15,265 nucleotides of DNA. It comes from UBA4421 sp002470275. Lineage in GTDB: Bacteria > Pseudomonadota > Gammaproteobacteria > Pseudomonadales > Azotimanducaceae. Under the pieces are notes generated by a model that was not told the DNA's origin, did no database searches, and worked only from the letters and a program-made list of their open reading frames with translations. The position numbers were made by a program, and so were the translations under genes. The stretch's first letter is position 1. Every line of letters begins with the position of its first letter. This document shows positions 1-7,915 of this stretch, piece after piece. Where the stretch lies: assembly GCA_913052345.1 (NCBI GenBank), contig CAJXDR010000050.1, positions 1-15,265 of the forward strand. The letters are read 5' to 3'.

Positions 1-1
1 G

Positions 2-1399
2 TCCCTGATGGGTCAGGGGTCCCTGATGAACGAGGATGCCATCGACGATCTTTGGCCCACCCTGCGCGCTGGTTTTGCGCTTCAGGCCTTCCACGACATG
101 CCTGGTGTGGATGCAGAGATTCGATGGCTGAAGCGCAATCCAGACTATCTGATGCGCTTGGCACCCAGGATGCAGCGTTATCTTCCCTATATCCTGGACC
201 AGGTTCTAGCACGGGAGCTGCCCGCCGAGCTTGCCCTATTGCCAATCGTGGAAAGCGGGCTAAACCCTAGGGCTTTTTCGGGCTACGGCGCCAGCGGCCC
301 CTGGCAGTTTATGCGCCCGACGGCTCGGGAATACGGCCTGCTTATCAATAACGATTACGATGGTCGTCGGGACTATGTGGCCGCAACGGATGGCGCGCTT
401 AACTTTTTGACGTATCTGCACGGGCGCTTTAATTCTTGGCCGCTGGCGCTAGCGGCCTACAATGCGGGCAGCCGACGCGTGGCCAACGCCGTGCGTCAGG
501 CGGGAACAGAAAACTTCTCGGCTTTGAAGCTACCCCGTGAAACCCGGGCCTATGTGCCGCGTCTTATGGCCCTGGCGGCCCTGGTTGCCCATCCCGCCCG
601 CTTCAAGCTGTCTCTGCCCTCAATCTCGCCGGAGCCTCAATTCTTTGCCCTGACGCTGCCCGGAGCCTTCGAGCTAGATGTCTTGGCGGAGACCATCGAC
701 CTGCCTCTGGCTGCGCTGTACGACTGGAATCCGGCCTTAAAAAGCGGACGGCTAGCGTCCCCCTCCCCCCTGCGCGTCCTGTTGCCGATTCAGCGTGAGG
801 ACGGCACGTCACTGGACGCCCAGGATATTTTGGCCCAGGTGACCGCGGTCCCCGCTGACCAGCGCCTTCGCTGGCAAACGATTCGGGTACGCTCTGGCGA
901 TACGCTGAGCGGCATTGCGCTGCGCCATAAAACCTCTTTGAGGCTCATTAAGGCGTCGAATAACCTAGCCTCCGATACCATCCGCGTCGGACAAGCCCTA
1001 AGGCTTCCCGCGCCCGGCGCCAAGTTGGCACAAGCCGGAACAGGGGTTCCATACGTGGTGCAGCCCGGCGATTCTCTTTGGCTCATTGCCAGACGCTGGC
1101 AGGTCCCCATGGGGCAGTTGATCAAGGTCAATGAAGTGGGGCCTCGAGAGATATTGGCGGTCGGTCGACAGCTGGTCATTCCGGTGGCTACCAACCACCC
1201 TGTGGGCGCCCTGCCCCAATCTCGTTCGGATATCAGAAAGATTACCTACCGCGTGCGCCGAGGGGATTCTCTCAGCCGCATCGCGCAACGCTTCGGCATT
1301 GGCATCGGCGATATTGAGCGATGGAACAGCCTTGACCGCCGGCGCTACCTGCAGCCAGGCCAGCGCCTTACTCTGTATGTGGATGCCCTGGGCAGCTAG
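2..1399 (+). CDS. mltD: MltD-like membrane-bound lytic murein transglycosylase with three LysM repeats (5' end cut by window edge)
   Basis: Cleaves the MurNAc-GlcNAc glycosidic bond of peptidoglycan in the periplasm, forming 1,6-anhydro-muropeptides. The first in-window ATG is at 8, but the frame is open to base 2 and no signal peptide or lipobox is visible, so the true start is probably upstream of the window. Counting from the ATG at 8, an SLT/goose-lysozyme-type catalytic domain spans about residues 55-195. It holds the catalytic glutamate E82 in the PIVESGLNP motif, the GASGPWQFM motif (94-102) and LALAAYNAGS (146-155). Three LysM peptidoglycan-binding repeats follow at about 292-334 (RVRSGDTLSGIA), 348-391 (VVQPGDSLWLIA) and 413-457 (RVRRGDSLSRIA). 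E. coli MltD has two. The gene converges on ppiD with a 7-nt gap. The family assignment is firm; the exact paralogue is less so. Confidence 0.9.
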   Translation, partial: SLMGQGSLMNEDAIDDLWPTLRAGFALQAFHDMPGVDAEIRWLKRNPDYLMRLAPRMQRYLPYILDQVLARELPAELALLPIVESGLNPRAFSGYGASGPWQFMRPTAREYGLLINNDYDGRRDYVAATDGALNFLTYLHGRFNSWPLALAAYNAGSRRVANAVRQAGTENFSALKLPRETRAYVPRLMALAALVAHPARFKLSLPSISPEPQFFALTLPGAFELDVLAETIDLPLAALYDWNPALKSGRLASPSPLRVLLPIQREDGTSLDAQDILAQVTAVPADQRLRWQTIRVRSGDTLSGIALRHKTSLRLIKASNNLASDTIRVGQALRLPAPGAKLAQAGTGVPYVVQPGDSLWLIARRWQVPMGQLIKVNEVGPREILAVGRQLVIPVATNHPVGALPQSRSDIRKITYRVRRGDSLSRIAQRFGIGIGDIERWNSLDRRRYLQPGQRLTLYVDALGS

Positions 1400-1417
1400 C
1401 GCCCGGTTAGGGGCGCT
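1398..1417. terminator. Inverted repeat overlapping the convergent stop codons
   Basis: A 7-bp perfect inverted repeat (AGCGCCC / GGGCGCT, 1398-1404 and 1411-1417) with a 6-nt loop covers the TAG of the transglycosylase gene and the TAA of ppiD. It is placed to work as a bidirectional terminator between converging genes. No T-tract follows on either strand, so its efficiency as an intrinsic terminator is doubtful. Confidence 0.4.
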
Positions 1418-3347
1418 GGACTCCGATGTCTGCCTCAGCGGTGGCGAAGAAGGCTGTAAACTCTACCCGCTGGGCCCTGCCTGACAGACCCTCCTTAAGC
1501 TGTTCCACTTGGGCAGTCAGGGTGGCGTTGGCGTCTCCCGCCACAACGCGGCTCACCGCCAAGAGTGCAACGCCCTGAGGCAGGTCTACCGAACCAAAGC
1601 TCTGCTCCCCAGGCATGGGACGGGGCAATGCGAAGGCCTCCTCCACCAGCTCCGGTGCCAGTTCCGCGCCCAGTCCAGAGCGCGGCATCAGAGCCTGGGT
1701 TTGCCAGGATGCACCCAGAGAGGCGGCGACCTGACCGACAGCAGCTCCCCCCCGCAGCTCCAGCAGCGCATTTTCGGCGGCTAGCTCAATATTCGCCTGG
1801 GCCATTTCTCGACCCAGCTCTGCGTTCAGCTGATCGCGGACCTGGGCCAAGGGTAGCTGCTCTGCGGGATAGACCTCATTGACCCGCAGCACCAAGGCTC
1901 GATCATCATCAATATTGATCAGCGGGCTGTTTTCGCCCTGAATGACCTCTTCGGAGAACAGGGCGTCCTGAAAGTCCAGGCTTTCAATGAGCGGTATCAA
2001 GCCAGGCACCATGACGTTTTCGGCCGCCACATCGGCCAGGCTAGCGCCCTCGGGTAAGCCAGAGAGGGTTTGCACGGTCATCCCCATCTCTGCAGCCGTG
2101 TCCAACAGGCTGTAGCGCTCCTCGTAGGCCAAACGCTCCAGACGGTCCACGGTTTCAACGAATATGCTCTCGGCTTCATCTCGCGCTAGCTCGGCGGCAA
2201 TGCGCTCGCGCTGCTCGTCAAAACTGGGGTACTCGGTTTCTACAATGTCGTTGAGCTTGATGAGGTGATAACCATATTCACTACGAACCGGCCCAGATAG
2301 GGCACCAGGCTCCTCTAAAGCCCACAGGGCATCTTCGAAGGCCTGATCATAGATGCCCTTGCCAGCAACGCCCAGCTCTCCTCCTTGAGCCGCTGAGCCT
2401 GGGTCTTCGGAGTATTCTCCGGCCAGGGTGGCGAATTCCTCTCCTGCGGCGAGTTGAGCGGCAATTTGTTCAGTCAACGCCAGCGCCGCAGCATCGTCCC
2501 GCTGCTCGTTCACCAGCACTAGGATATGGGCACTGTCCCGCTCTCCCTGAGTCAGGGACGCCTCTCGATCCGCATCGTATATATCCTGCAGCTCTTGTTC
2601 CGCCGCCGCCGGGACTTGCTTCATCAGCTCATCCACGGAGACGACGAGGAATTCTGCATCGACAGTGCGGGGGGTTTGGAACCGTATACTTTCTTCCTGA
2701 TAGCGGGTCTGGATGGCGTCCTCTGACACCTCAACGCGCTGCTGGGCTTCCTCGATATCCAAGGTCAGGTACGCCATGTCCCGCCGCTGTTCCAGTACGC
2801 TCAAGGCCTCTGCCACTTCCCAATCGCTGACGAAGGCACTATCGGCTACCCCGCGTCGGAGCTGCTCCCCCGCCAAGCTGCGCCCCAGCTCTTCAACGAA
2901 CTGAGGCGGGGTGTACCCAAGCATCTGAACCTGCTGAAGGTACATGGCCTCGTTAAAGCTGCCGTCAATCTGATAGGCAGGACTCGAGAGCAACTGCGTG
3001 TTGATGCTCTGCGCGGACACCTGGATGCCTAGGGCTTCAGCGGCTTGATACGCCACCTGGCGATTAATGAGCTGCTCTAGCGCATAGTTCTGCAGCTGGA
3101 GCCTGTCGATGCTATCGGCGTCAAAGTCTGGCCCCATCTGGGCCAAGACGCGCCGCCGCTCACGTTCGGTTTCATTGGCTAAGACGTTCTCGGTCACATC
3201 AAAGTCACCGACGGTGGCAACCGATGGCTGAACGCTTGAAAATATGTTGGTGGCGCCAAACCCAAAAAAGGTCAGCACGATGATAATGGCGACAACCAGG
3301 ACCTTAAAACCGGTGCTCTGTGTCTGCTCTCTTAGATTCTGCATCAT
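1407..3347 (-). CDS. ppiD: Periplasmic chaperone/peptidyl-prolyl isomerase D (PpiD)
   Basis: Inner-membrane-anchored periplasmic folding helper that acts near the SecYEG translocon on emerging outer-membrane and periplasmic proteins. The frame extends up to 3410, but I start it at the ATG at 3347. There, GGGAG lies 10 nt upstream and the product begins MMQNLREQTQSTG, typical of PpiD. The upstream extension runs into the hupB terminator and is implausible as coding. The 646-aa product compares with about 623 in E. coli. One membrane helix lies at about residues 14-33, a SurA-N-like segment follows to about 165, and a parvulin domain spans about 270-366 (SAHILVLV, FATLAGEYSEDPGSAAQGGELG, GPVRSEYGYHLIKL). 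The long C-terminal part is helical and charged. PpiD parvulin domains often lack isomerase activity, so chaperoning is the safer role. The gene is last in the tig-clpPX-lon-hupB-ppiD block. Confidence 0.93.
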   Translation of the reverse strand: MMQNLREQTQSTGFKVLVVAIIIVLTFFGFGATNIFSSVQPSVATVGDFDVTENVLANETERERRRVLAQMGPDFDADSIDRLQLQNYALEQLINRQVAYQAAEALGIQVSAQSINTQLLSSPAYQIDGSFNEAMYLQQVQMLGYTPPQFVEELGRSLAGEQLRRGVADSAFVSDWEVAEALSVLEQRRDMAYLTLDIEEAQQRVEVSEDAIQTRYQEESIRFQTPRTVDAEFLVVSVDELMKQVPAAAEQELQDIYDADREASLTQGERDSAHILVLVNEQRDDAAALALTEQIAAQLAAGEEFATLAGEYSEDPGSAAQGGELGVAGKGIYDQAFEDALWALEEPGALSGPVRSEYGYHLIKLNDIVETEYPSFDEQRERIAAELARDEAESIFVETVDRLERLAYEERYSLLDTAAEMGMTVQTLSGLPEGASLADVAAENVMVPGLIPLIESLDFQDALFSEEVIQGENSPLINIDDDRALVLRVNEVYPAEQLPLAQVRDQLNAELGREMAQANIELAAENALLELRGGAAVGQVAASLGASWQTQALMPRSGLGAELAPELVEEAFALPRPMPGEQSFGSVDLPQGVALLAVSRVVAGDANATLTAQVEQLKEGLSGRAQRVEFTAFFATAEADIGVQRP

Positions 3348-3382
3348 GTTCTTACTGCTCCCAGTACGCCGAAACTCGCAAT

Positions 3383-3406
3383 AAAAAAGGGCGCCGCTGC
3401 GCCCTT
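3383..3406 (-). terminator. Intrinsic terminator of hupB
   Basis: Read on the minus strand, AAGGGCGC - AGCG - GCGCCCTT forms an 8-bp stem with a 4-nt loop. The last two stem pairs run into a TTTTTT-A-T tract. It begins 20 nt after the hupB stop and ends 36 nt before the ppiD start, so ppiD probably has its own promoter or depends on read-through. This is the clearest rho-independent terminator in the window. Confidence 0.85.
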
Positions 3407-3425
3407 CCACTTAGAGCCAAAGGCT

Positions 3426-3698
3426 CTAGTTCAATGCGTCCTTCAATCCCTTACCAGGCTTAAAGGCGGGGACTTTTGCCGCCGCAATCTGAATAGACTC
3501 GCCGGTCTTGGGATTGCGCCCTGCTCGGGCCGCTCTCTCACGCACCAGGAAGGTACCAAAACCCACCAACGCGACAGATTCACCATCTCGCAGGGACCCC
3601 GATATGGCATCCAAGGCCGAATCCAACGCTCGGCTTGCAGCCGTTTTGGAGATATCCGCTGACTCAGCGATGTGGTCCACTAATTCACTCTTATTCAC
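3426..3698 (-). CDS. hupB: DNA-binding protein HU-beta
   Basis: Small histone-like nucleoid protein that binds and bends DNA as a dimer, with roles in chromosome compaction, recombination and repair. The 90-aa product has the full HU/IHF fold. N-terminal helices (MNKSELVDHIAESADISKTA) are followed by the GFGTF turn (46-50) and the DNA-inserting beta arm with RNPKTG (61-66), whose proline intercalates. The C-terminus is AFKPGKGLKDALN. The start is a GTG at 3698 preceded by AGAGGGG about 6 nt upstream. The unit has its own promoter (3841-3869), a leader of about 136 nt and a terminator, so it can be expressed apart from lon. The position between lon and ppiD is the standard one for hupB, which favours HU-beta over HU-alpha or IHF. 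Confidence 0.96.
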   Translation of the reverse strand: MNKSELVDHIAESADISKTAASRALDSALDAISGSLRDGESVALVGFGTFLVRERAARAGRNPKTGESIQIAAAKVPAFKPGKGLKDALN

Positions 3699-3794
3699 TT
3701 TCTGCCCCTCTTAATTCTGGCTTGTTGCGCCGTCACCCTCTCGTTCCCTCTATCCGGCTGACGCTGGCGGTTGCCTCGTCGTGCCAGACCGATA

Positions 3795-3824
3795 GAACGT
3801 AGGTGCCTAGCTTTAACTACGTTC
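3795..3824 (-). promoter_or_regulatory. Inverted repeat in the hupB 5' leader
   Basis: Perfect 8-bp arms (GAACGTAG / CTACGTTC at 3795-3802 and 3817-3824) enclose a 14-nt loop. If transcription starts near 3834, the hairpin forms within the first 40 nt of the hupB mRNA. It is not followed by a T-tract, so a terminator is unlikely. Leader structure acting on mRNA stability or translation, or an operator in DNA form, are both possible. Confidence 0.5.
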
Positions 3825-3840
3825 GTTCGCTCGTGTATCG

Positions 3841-3869
3841 TTTATACCAACCCGAAACTTCAGTCGCAA
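3841..3869 (-). promoter_or_regulatory. sigma70-type promoter for hupB
   Basis: On the minus strand there is a -35 TTGCGA (3869-3864), exactly 17 nt of spacer, and a -10 TATAAA (3846-3841). Transcription would start near 3834, leaving a leader of about 136 nt before the hupB GTG. The element lies in the 205-nt gap after the lon stop codon. Confidence 0.7.
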
Positions 3870-3903
3870 GCAGTAGTCTGGCGGGCCTTCATGACATCTG
3901 CAT

Positions 3904-6342
3904 TTAGTGCGGATTAAGGCCCGTAGAAGGCTGCGAACCCTTTTCCTCGCCGACTTTTTCTGTTACCACCCCCGCGCCGGACAACCCGTCCTCAAGTACC
4001 GGGGTGGGCATCCTTTCCAGGGCGATTTCCAGTACCTCATCCATCCAGCTCACGGCATGAATTGTCAAGTTGTCCTTAACGTTTTCCGGGATTTCCTTCA
4101 GGTCTTTTTCATTTTCTTTGGGGATCACCACATGGCGGATGCCTCCGCGGTGGGCCGCCAGCAGCTTTTCCTTTAAACCACCGATGGCCAGCACCTGACC
4201 ACGCAGGGTAATTTCCCCCGTCATTGCCACATCGGCCTTGATCGGGATGCCTGTAAGCACTGAGACCATGGCCGCGCACATGCCGATGCCGGCACTGGGC
4301 CCGTCCTTGGGCGTGGCGCCCTCAGGAACGTGTATGTGCAGGTCAGTCTGCTCGTGAAAATCTTTGGCCAGGCCCAGCACCTGGGACCGGCTGCGAACAA
4401 AGGTCAGGGCTGCCTGTATTGACTCCTGCATGACGTCCCCCAGAGAGCCTGTCTTTGTCTGACGACCCTTGCCAGGCACCGAGACGGCCTCGATGCTCAA
4501 CAGCTCGCCGCCCACCTGCGTCCAGGCTAAACCGGTCACGATGCCGATTTGATTCTCTTCTTCCGCTAGACCATAGCTGAACTTCCGCACACCGCAGTAG
4601 TGTTCGATCTGGTCCACATCGACGGTCGTTTTGGGGAAGTGCTTGGCCTTCTTTCCCTGCCCAACGGACTGGAGCGACTGCTCCTTAACGACCTTACGCC
4701 CAATTTTCGCGATTTCTCGCTCCAATCCTCGTACCCCGGCTTCCCGGGTATAGAAGCGGATGATCTCGACCAGAGCCGCATCGGTTATCTCAAGCTCTGC
4801 GGGTTTGAGTCCATTGTTCTTGATCTGCTTGGGCACCAAATAACGGCGCGCAATGTTTTGCTTTTCGTCCTCGGTATAGCCCGGGAGTCGAATCACTTCC
4901 ATCCTATCCAACAGCGGGGCCGGGATGTTCATCGAATTGGACGTGCAGATGAAGAAGACCTGGGACAGATCGTAGTCCACCTCGAGATAGTGATCGTTGA
5001 AGGTATCGTTCTGCTCGGGGTCCAACACTTCCAGCAAGGCACTGGCAGGGTCGCCCCGGACGTCCATACCCATCTTGTCGATTTCATCCAGCAAAAAGAG
5101 TGGGTTAACCACGCTGGCCTTTGCCATCTTTTGTACGATCTTGCCCGGCAGAGACCCGATGTAGGTTCTGCGGTGGCCCCGAATTTCTGCCTCGTCGCGT
5201 ACCCCGCCCAGGGCCATGCGCACGAATTTCCGATTCGTCGCCCGCGCGATACTCTCGCCAAGGCTTGTCTTTCCGACCCCAGGGGGACCAACCAGGCAAA
5301 GGACGGGGCTCTTGGATTTCTTGACCCGATTCTGAACCGCCAGGTATTCGACGATCCGCTCCTTCACTTCCTTAAGACCGTAGTGGTCGGCGTCGAGAAT
5401 CTCCTGGGCAGCGGCAAGATCTTTGCGAATGCGACTACGCTTGCTCCAGGGAATGCTGATCATCCAGTCGATGAAACTGCGCACGACCGTCGCCTCGGCT
5501 GACATTGGCGCCATATTCTTGAGCTTGTTGAGTTCCGCCTGGGTCTTGTCCTTGGCCTCGTCGGGCATGCCCAGACTGTTTATCTTTTCCTGTAGCTCAT
5601 CGGCTTCGCTGGCGTTGTCCTCGCCCATTTCCTTCTGAATGGCTTTCATTTGCTCATTCAGATAATAGTCTCGTTGGCTCTGCTCCATCTGCTTCTTAAC
5701 ACGGCCTCGAACCTGCTTTTCGATCTGCAGGACGGCGAGACCTGCGTCCATATAGCCGAGGAGCAATTCCACCCGCTGGGTTATGTCCACTGCATCCAGT
5801 ACCGCCTGGCGCTCTTGGATTTCCAGGGTCATTTGAGCGGCAATGGTGTCGATCATGCGCGAAGGATCATCGATGCCGGACAGTGAGGAGAGCACCTCTT
5901 GGGGCACTTTTTTATTGCTTTGGGCGTACTGCTCGAACTGGGTGAGCACGGTTTTAAGAATGGCATCGGCCTCTCGCCCTTCTACCGGCTGTTCGACCTG
6001 GGCCTCAAGCTCTGCACGCAAGTAGGGGCCATCGTCCATCAAATTCGTGATCCGCGCACGCTGGCTTCCTTCCACCAGCACCTTCACCGTCCCGTCGGGT
6101 AGCTTGAGCAACTGCAGAATGGTCGCGATGGTGCCCATCTCGTAAAGGTGGCTGAGGTCCAGCTCCGTTCTTTCCGCGTCTTTTTTAGCGATCAGGAAAA
6201 TTTGCTTGTCGTCCGCCATGGCGGCGTCGAGGGCTTTGATAGAGCTTTCCGTGCCCACAAACAAGGGGTGCACCCCATGGGGGTAGACCACCATATCTCT
6301 GAGAGGCAATACAGGAAGGACTTCTTTTAGCGATTCGCTCAT
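3904..6342 (-). CDS. lon: ATP-dependent Lon protease (LonA)
   Basis: Cytoplasmic hexameric AAA+ serine protease that degrades misfolded proteins and specific short-lived regulators. The 812-aa product has an N-terminal substrate-binding domain (about 1-205) and a coiled-coil stretch (about 205-290). The AAA+ module follows, with Walker A GPPGVGKT (352-359) and Walker B FLLDEIDK (416-423). The C-terminal protease domain has the catalytic dyad Ser683 (KDGPSAGIGM) and Lys726 (GGLKEK), 43 residues apart as in E. coli (S679/K722). The ATG at 6342 gives a family-like N-terminus (LPVLPLRDMVVYPH); the ribosome-binding site before it is weak. The protein is about 28 residues longer than E. coli Lon, all in a non-conserved tail ending GLNPH. 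It sits between clpX and hupB, the usual place. Confidence 0.97.
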   Translation of the reverse strand: MSESLKEVLPVLPLRDMVVYPHGVHPLFVGTESSIKALDAAMADDKQIFLIAKKDAERTELDLSHLYEMGTIATILQLLKLPDGTVKVLVEGSQRARITNLMDDGPYLRAELEAQVEQPVEGREADAILKTVLTQFEQYAQSNKKVPQEVLSSLSGIDDPSRMIDTIAAQMTLEIQERQAVLDAVDITQRVELLLGYMDAGLAVLQIEKQVRGRVKKQMEQSQRDYYLNEQMKAIQKEMGEDNASEADELQEKINSLGMPDEAKDKTQAELNKLKNMAPMSAEATVVRSFIDWMISIPWSKRSRIRKDLAAAQEILDADHYGLKEVKERIVEYLAVQNRVKKSKSPVLCLVGPPGVGKTSLGESIARATNRKFVRMALGGVRDEAEIRGHRRTYIGSLPGKIVQKMAKASVVNPLFLLDEIDKMGMDVRGDPASALLEVLDPEQNDTFNDHYLEVDYDLSQVFFICTSNSMNIPAPLLDRMEVIRLPGYTEDEKQNIARRYLVPKQIKNNGLKPAELEITDAALVEIIRFYTREAGVRGLEREIAKIGRKVVKEQSLQSVGQGKKAKHFPKTTVDVDQIEHYCGVRKFSYGLAEEENQIGIVTGLAWTQVGGELLSIEAVSVPGKGRQTKTGSLGDVMQESIQAALTFVRSRSQVLGLAKDFHEQTDLHIHVPEGATPKDGPSAGIGMCAAMVSVLTGIPIKADVAMTGEITLRGQVLAIGGLKEKLLAAHRGGIRHVVIPKENEKDLKEIPENVKDNLTIHAVSWMDEVLEIALERMPTPVLEDGLSGAGVVTEKVGEEKGSQPSTGLNPH

Positions 6343-6372
6343 TTATAACACTCTATTGTTAAAGCCGGCCGT

Positions 6373-6452
6373 AAACCCCGTGTTGGGTTTGGCTGTGGAG
6401 GCCTTGCCTCAGCCTAGGAGGCTGAGTTTTGGCGGGGTGGGATACGCCCGCC
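6373..6452 (-). repeat. Three consecutive inverted repeats in the clpX-lon intergenic region
   Basis: The 131-nt gap between clpX and lon holds three hairpins in 80 nt. Arms AAACCC/GGGTTT lie at 6373-6378 and 6385-6390 with a 6-nt loop. Arms CTCAGCCT/AGGCTGAG lie at 6408-6415 and 6419-6426 with a 3-nt loop. Arms GGCGGG/CCCGCC lie at 6431-6436 and 6447-6452. The T-run beside the middle hairpin (6427-6430) is on the plus strand, so none looks like a terminator for clpX transcripts. They may modulate read-through or mRNA processing between clpX and lon. I saw no convincing sigma32 promoter for lon here. Confidence 0.45.
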
Positions 6453-6473
6453 GCTTGACGGGGGCGCTTGAGG

Positions 6474-7754
6474 CTACTCTTCGGGTGCGGCTTTGGCCTG
6501 CTCTAGGTTCTCGTAGATGAGCATTGGCTCGCTGTCGCCCTTGATCACGCTATCGTCAATCACCACCTTGCTTACCGACTCTGAGGACGGTAAGGCATAC
6601 ATGGTGTCTAACAGCACAGATTCAAGTATGGAACGTAATCCTCGCGCACCGGTCTTGCGTTCGGTGGCCTTGGCGGCCACGGCTCTGAGTGCGTCGTCCC
6701 GAAAATCGACCTCTACACCCTCCATTTCGAAGAGCTTCGAGTACTGACGGGTCAGAGAATTCTTGGGTTCGGTCAAAATACGAACCAGGGCGTCATTATC
6801 CAACTCGCTGAGCGTCGCGACCACGGGCAGTCGACCCACGAATTCGGGGATGAGGCCGTATCGCACCAGGTCCTCAGGCTCTACAGAGCGCAGGGTCTCG
6901 CCAATGGTGGCCCTGTCTGATTCACCCTTAACCTCAGCGCCGAAGCCGATACCGGACTTATCCGAGCGATCCATAATGACCCGATCCAACCCGGCAAAGG
7001 CACCGCCACAGATAAAGAGAATCTTGGAGGTGTCGACCTGCAGAAACTCCTGCTGTGGGTGTTTGCGCCCGCCCTGCGGCGGGACCGAGGCGATGGTGCC
7101 CTCAATAAGCTTTAGGAGCGCCTGCTGAACGCCTTCCCCGGACACATCTCGGGTTATGGAAGGGTTGTCCGACTTGCGGGAAATTTTGTCTATCTCATCG
7201 ATATATACGATACCGACCTGTGCCCGCTCTACGTCGTAGTCGCACTTCTGTAGCAATTTTTGGATGATGTTTTCAACGTCCTCACCTACATAGCCTGCTT
7301 CCGTTAGGGTGGTGGCATCAGCGATGGTGAAGGGAACGTCGAGCAGCCGCGCTAGGGTTTCAGCCAACAGTGTCTTACCGCAGCCCGTAGGCCCGATCAG
7401 CAAAATATTCGACTTAGAAAGCTCTACATCGTCTTTTTTCGCGGCGTAGTTCAGGCGCTTGTAGTGGTTATAAACCGCCACGGAAAGCACCTTTTTCGCA
7501 TGTTCCTGTCCGATCACATATTCGTCCAGGATGCGATTGATCTCTGAGGGCACGGGGAGTTTGGTCGTCTCGCCAGATTGGGCTGCTTCAGACACCTCCT
7601 CACGGATAATGTCATTACACAGTTCGACGCACTCGTCGCAGATAAACACCGAGGGACCAGCAATCAGCTTGCGCACCTCGTGTTGGCTCTTGCCACAAAA
7701 GGAGCAGTACAGAAGCTTGCCTGAATCGTCTCCCTTTCCGCTTTCGTCAGCCAT
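6474..7754 (-). CDS. clpX: ATP-dependent Clp protease ATP-binding subunit ClpX
   Basis: Hexameric AAA+ unfoldase that recognises tagged substrates (for example SsrA-tagged) and threads them into ClpP. The 426-aa product has the usual family length. An N-terminal C4 zinc-binding domain carries C17, C20, C39 and C42. Walker A is GPTGCGKT (121-128), the pore loop is GYVG (154-157), Walker B is VYIDEID (183-189), the RKH loop is at 230-232, the ClpP-docking IGF loop is at 269-271, and sensor II is near the GARGLR motif. The ATG at 7754 follows GAGG with 6 nt spacing. The gene lies 160 nt after clpP and 131 nt before lon. All functional motifs are intact. Confidence 0.97.
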   Translation of the reverse strand: MADESGKGDDSGKLLYCSFCGKSQHEVRKLIAGPSVFICDECVELCNDIIREEVSEAAQSGETTKLPVPSEINRILDEYVIGQEHAKKVLSVAVYNHYKRLNYAAKKDDVELSKSNILLIGPTGCGKTLLAETLARLLDVPFTIADATTLTEAGYVGEDVENIIQKLLQKCDYDVERAQVGIVYIDEIDKISRKSDNPSITRDVSGEGVQQALLKLIEGTIASVPPQGGRKHPQQEFLQVDTSKILFICGGAFAGLDRVIMDRSDKSGIGFGAEVKGESDRATIGETLRSVEPEDLVRYGLIPEFVGRLPVVATLSELDNDALVRILTEPKNSLTRQYSKLFEMEGVEVDFRDDALRAVAAKATERKTGARGLRSILESVLLDTMYALPSSESVSKVVIDDSVIKGDSEPMLIYENLEQAKAAPEE

Positions 7755-7800
7755 TGAATTCCTCTACGTTTCACCTGAGGCCGCGCCACGAGTTAGCGGC

Positions 7801-7839
7801 GGGCTTTGTGGCTTTGGCCTCTTTGTCGGCCTTCAGCCC
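7801..7839 (-). repeat. Nested inverted repeat between clpP and clpX
   Basis: Outer arms GGGCT/AGCCC (7801-7805, 7835-7839) enclose two GGCC blocks (7816-7819, 7828-7831) that can also pair. It lies in the 160-nt clpP-clpX gap, about 45 nt before the clpX start. There is no T-tract. I see no convincing coding sequence or -35/-10 pair in the gap. Confidence 0.3.
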
Positions 7840-7915
7840 TCTTTCTTAATTTCACAGCGTAAAGCTGCTTGCTCACGCCATACATTGCGACGTCAGACGC
7901 TGTTTTGCAAGCCCG

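Noticed and set aside
3348..3410. 21-residue N-terminal extension of PpiD
   Set aside because: It reads through the hupB terminator hairpin. The ATG at 3347 with GGGAG gives the normal PpiD start.
4600..5502. 300-aa plus-strand ORF antisense to lon
   Set aside because: It lies wholly inside the highly conserved AAA+ and linker region of lon and resembles no known family. It is a shadow of high-GC coding sequence.
6343..6473. sigma32 heat-shock promoter before lon
   Set aside because: No CTTGAAA-like and CCCCAT-like pair with suitable spacing was found in the gap.
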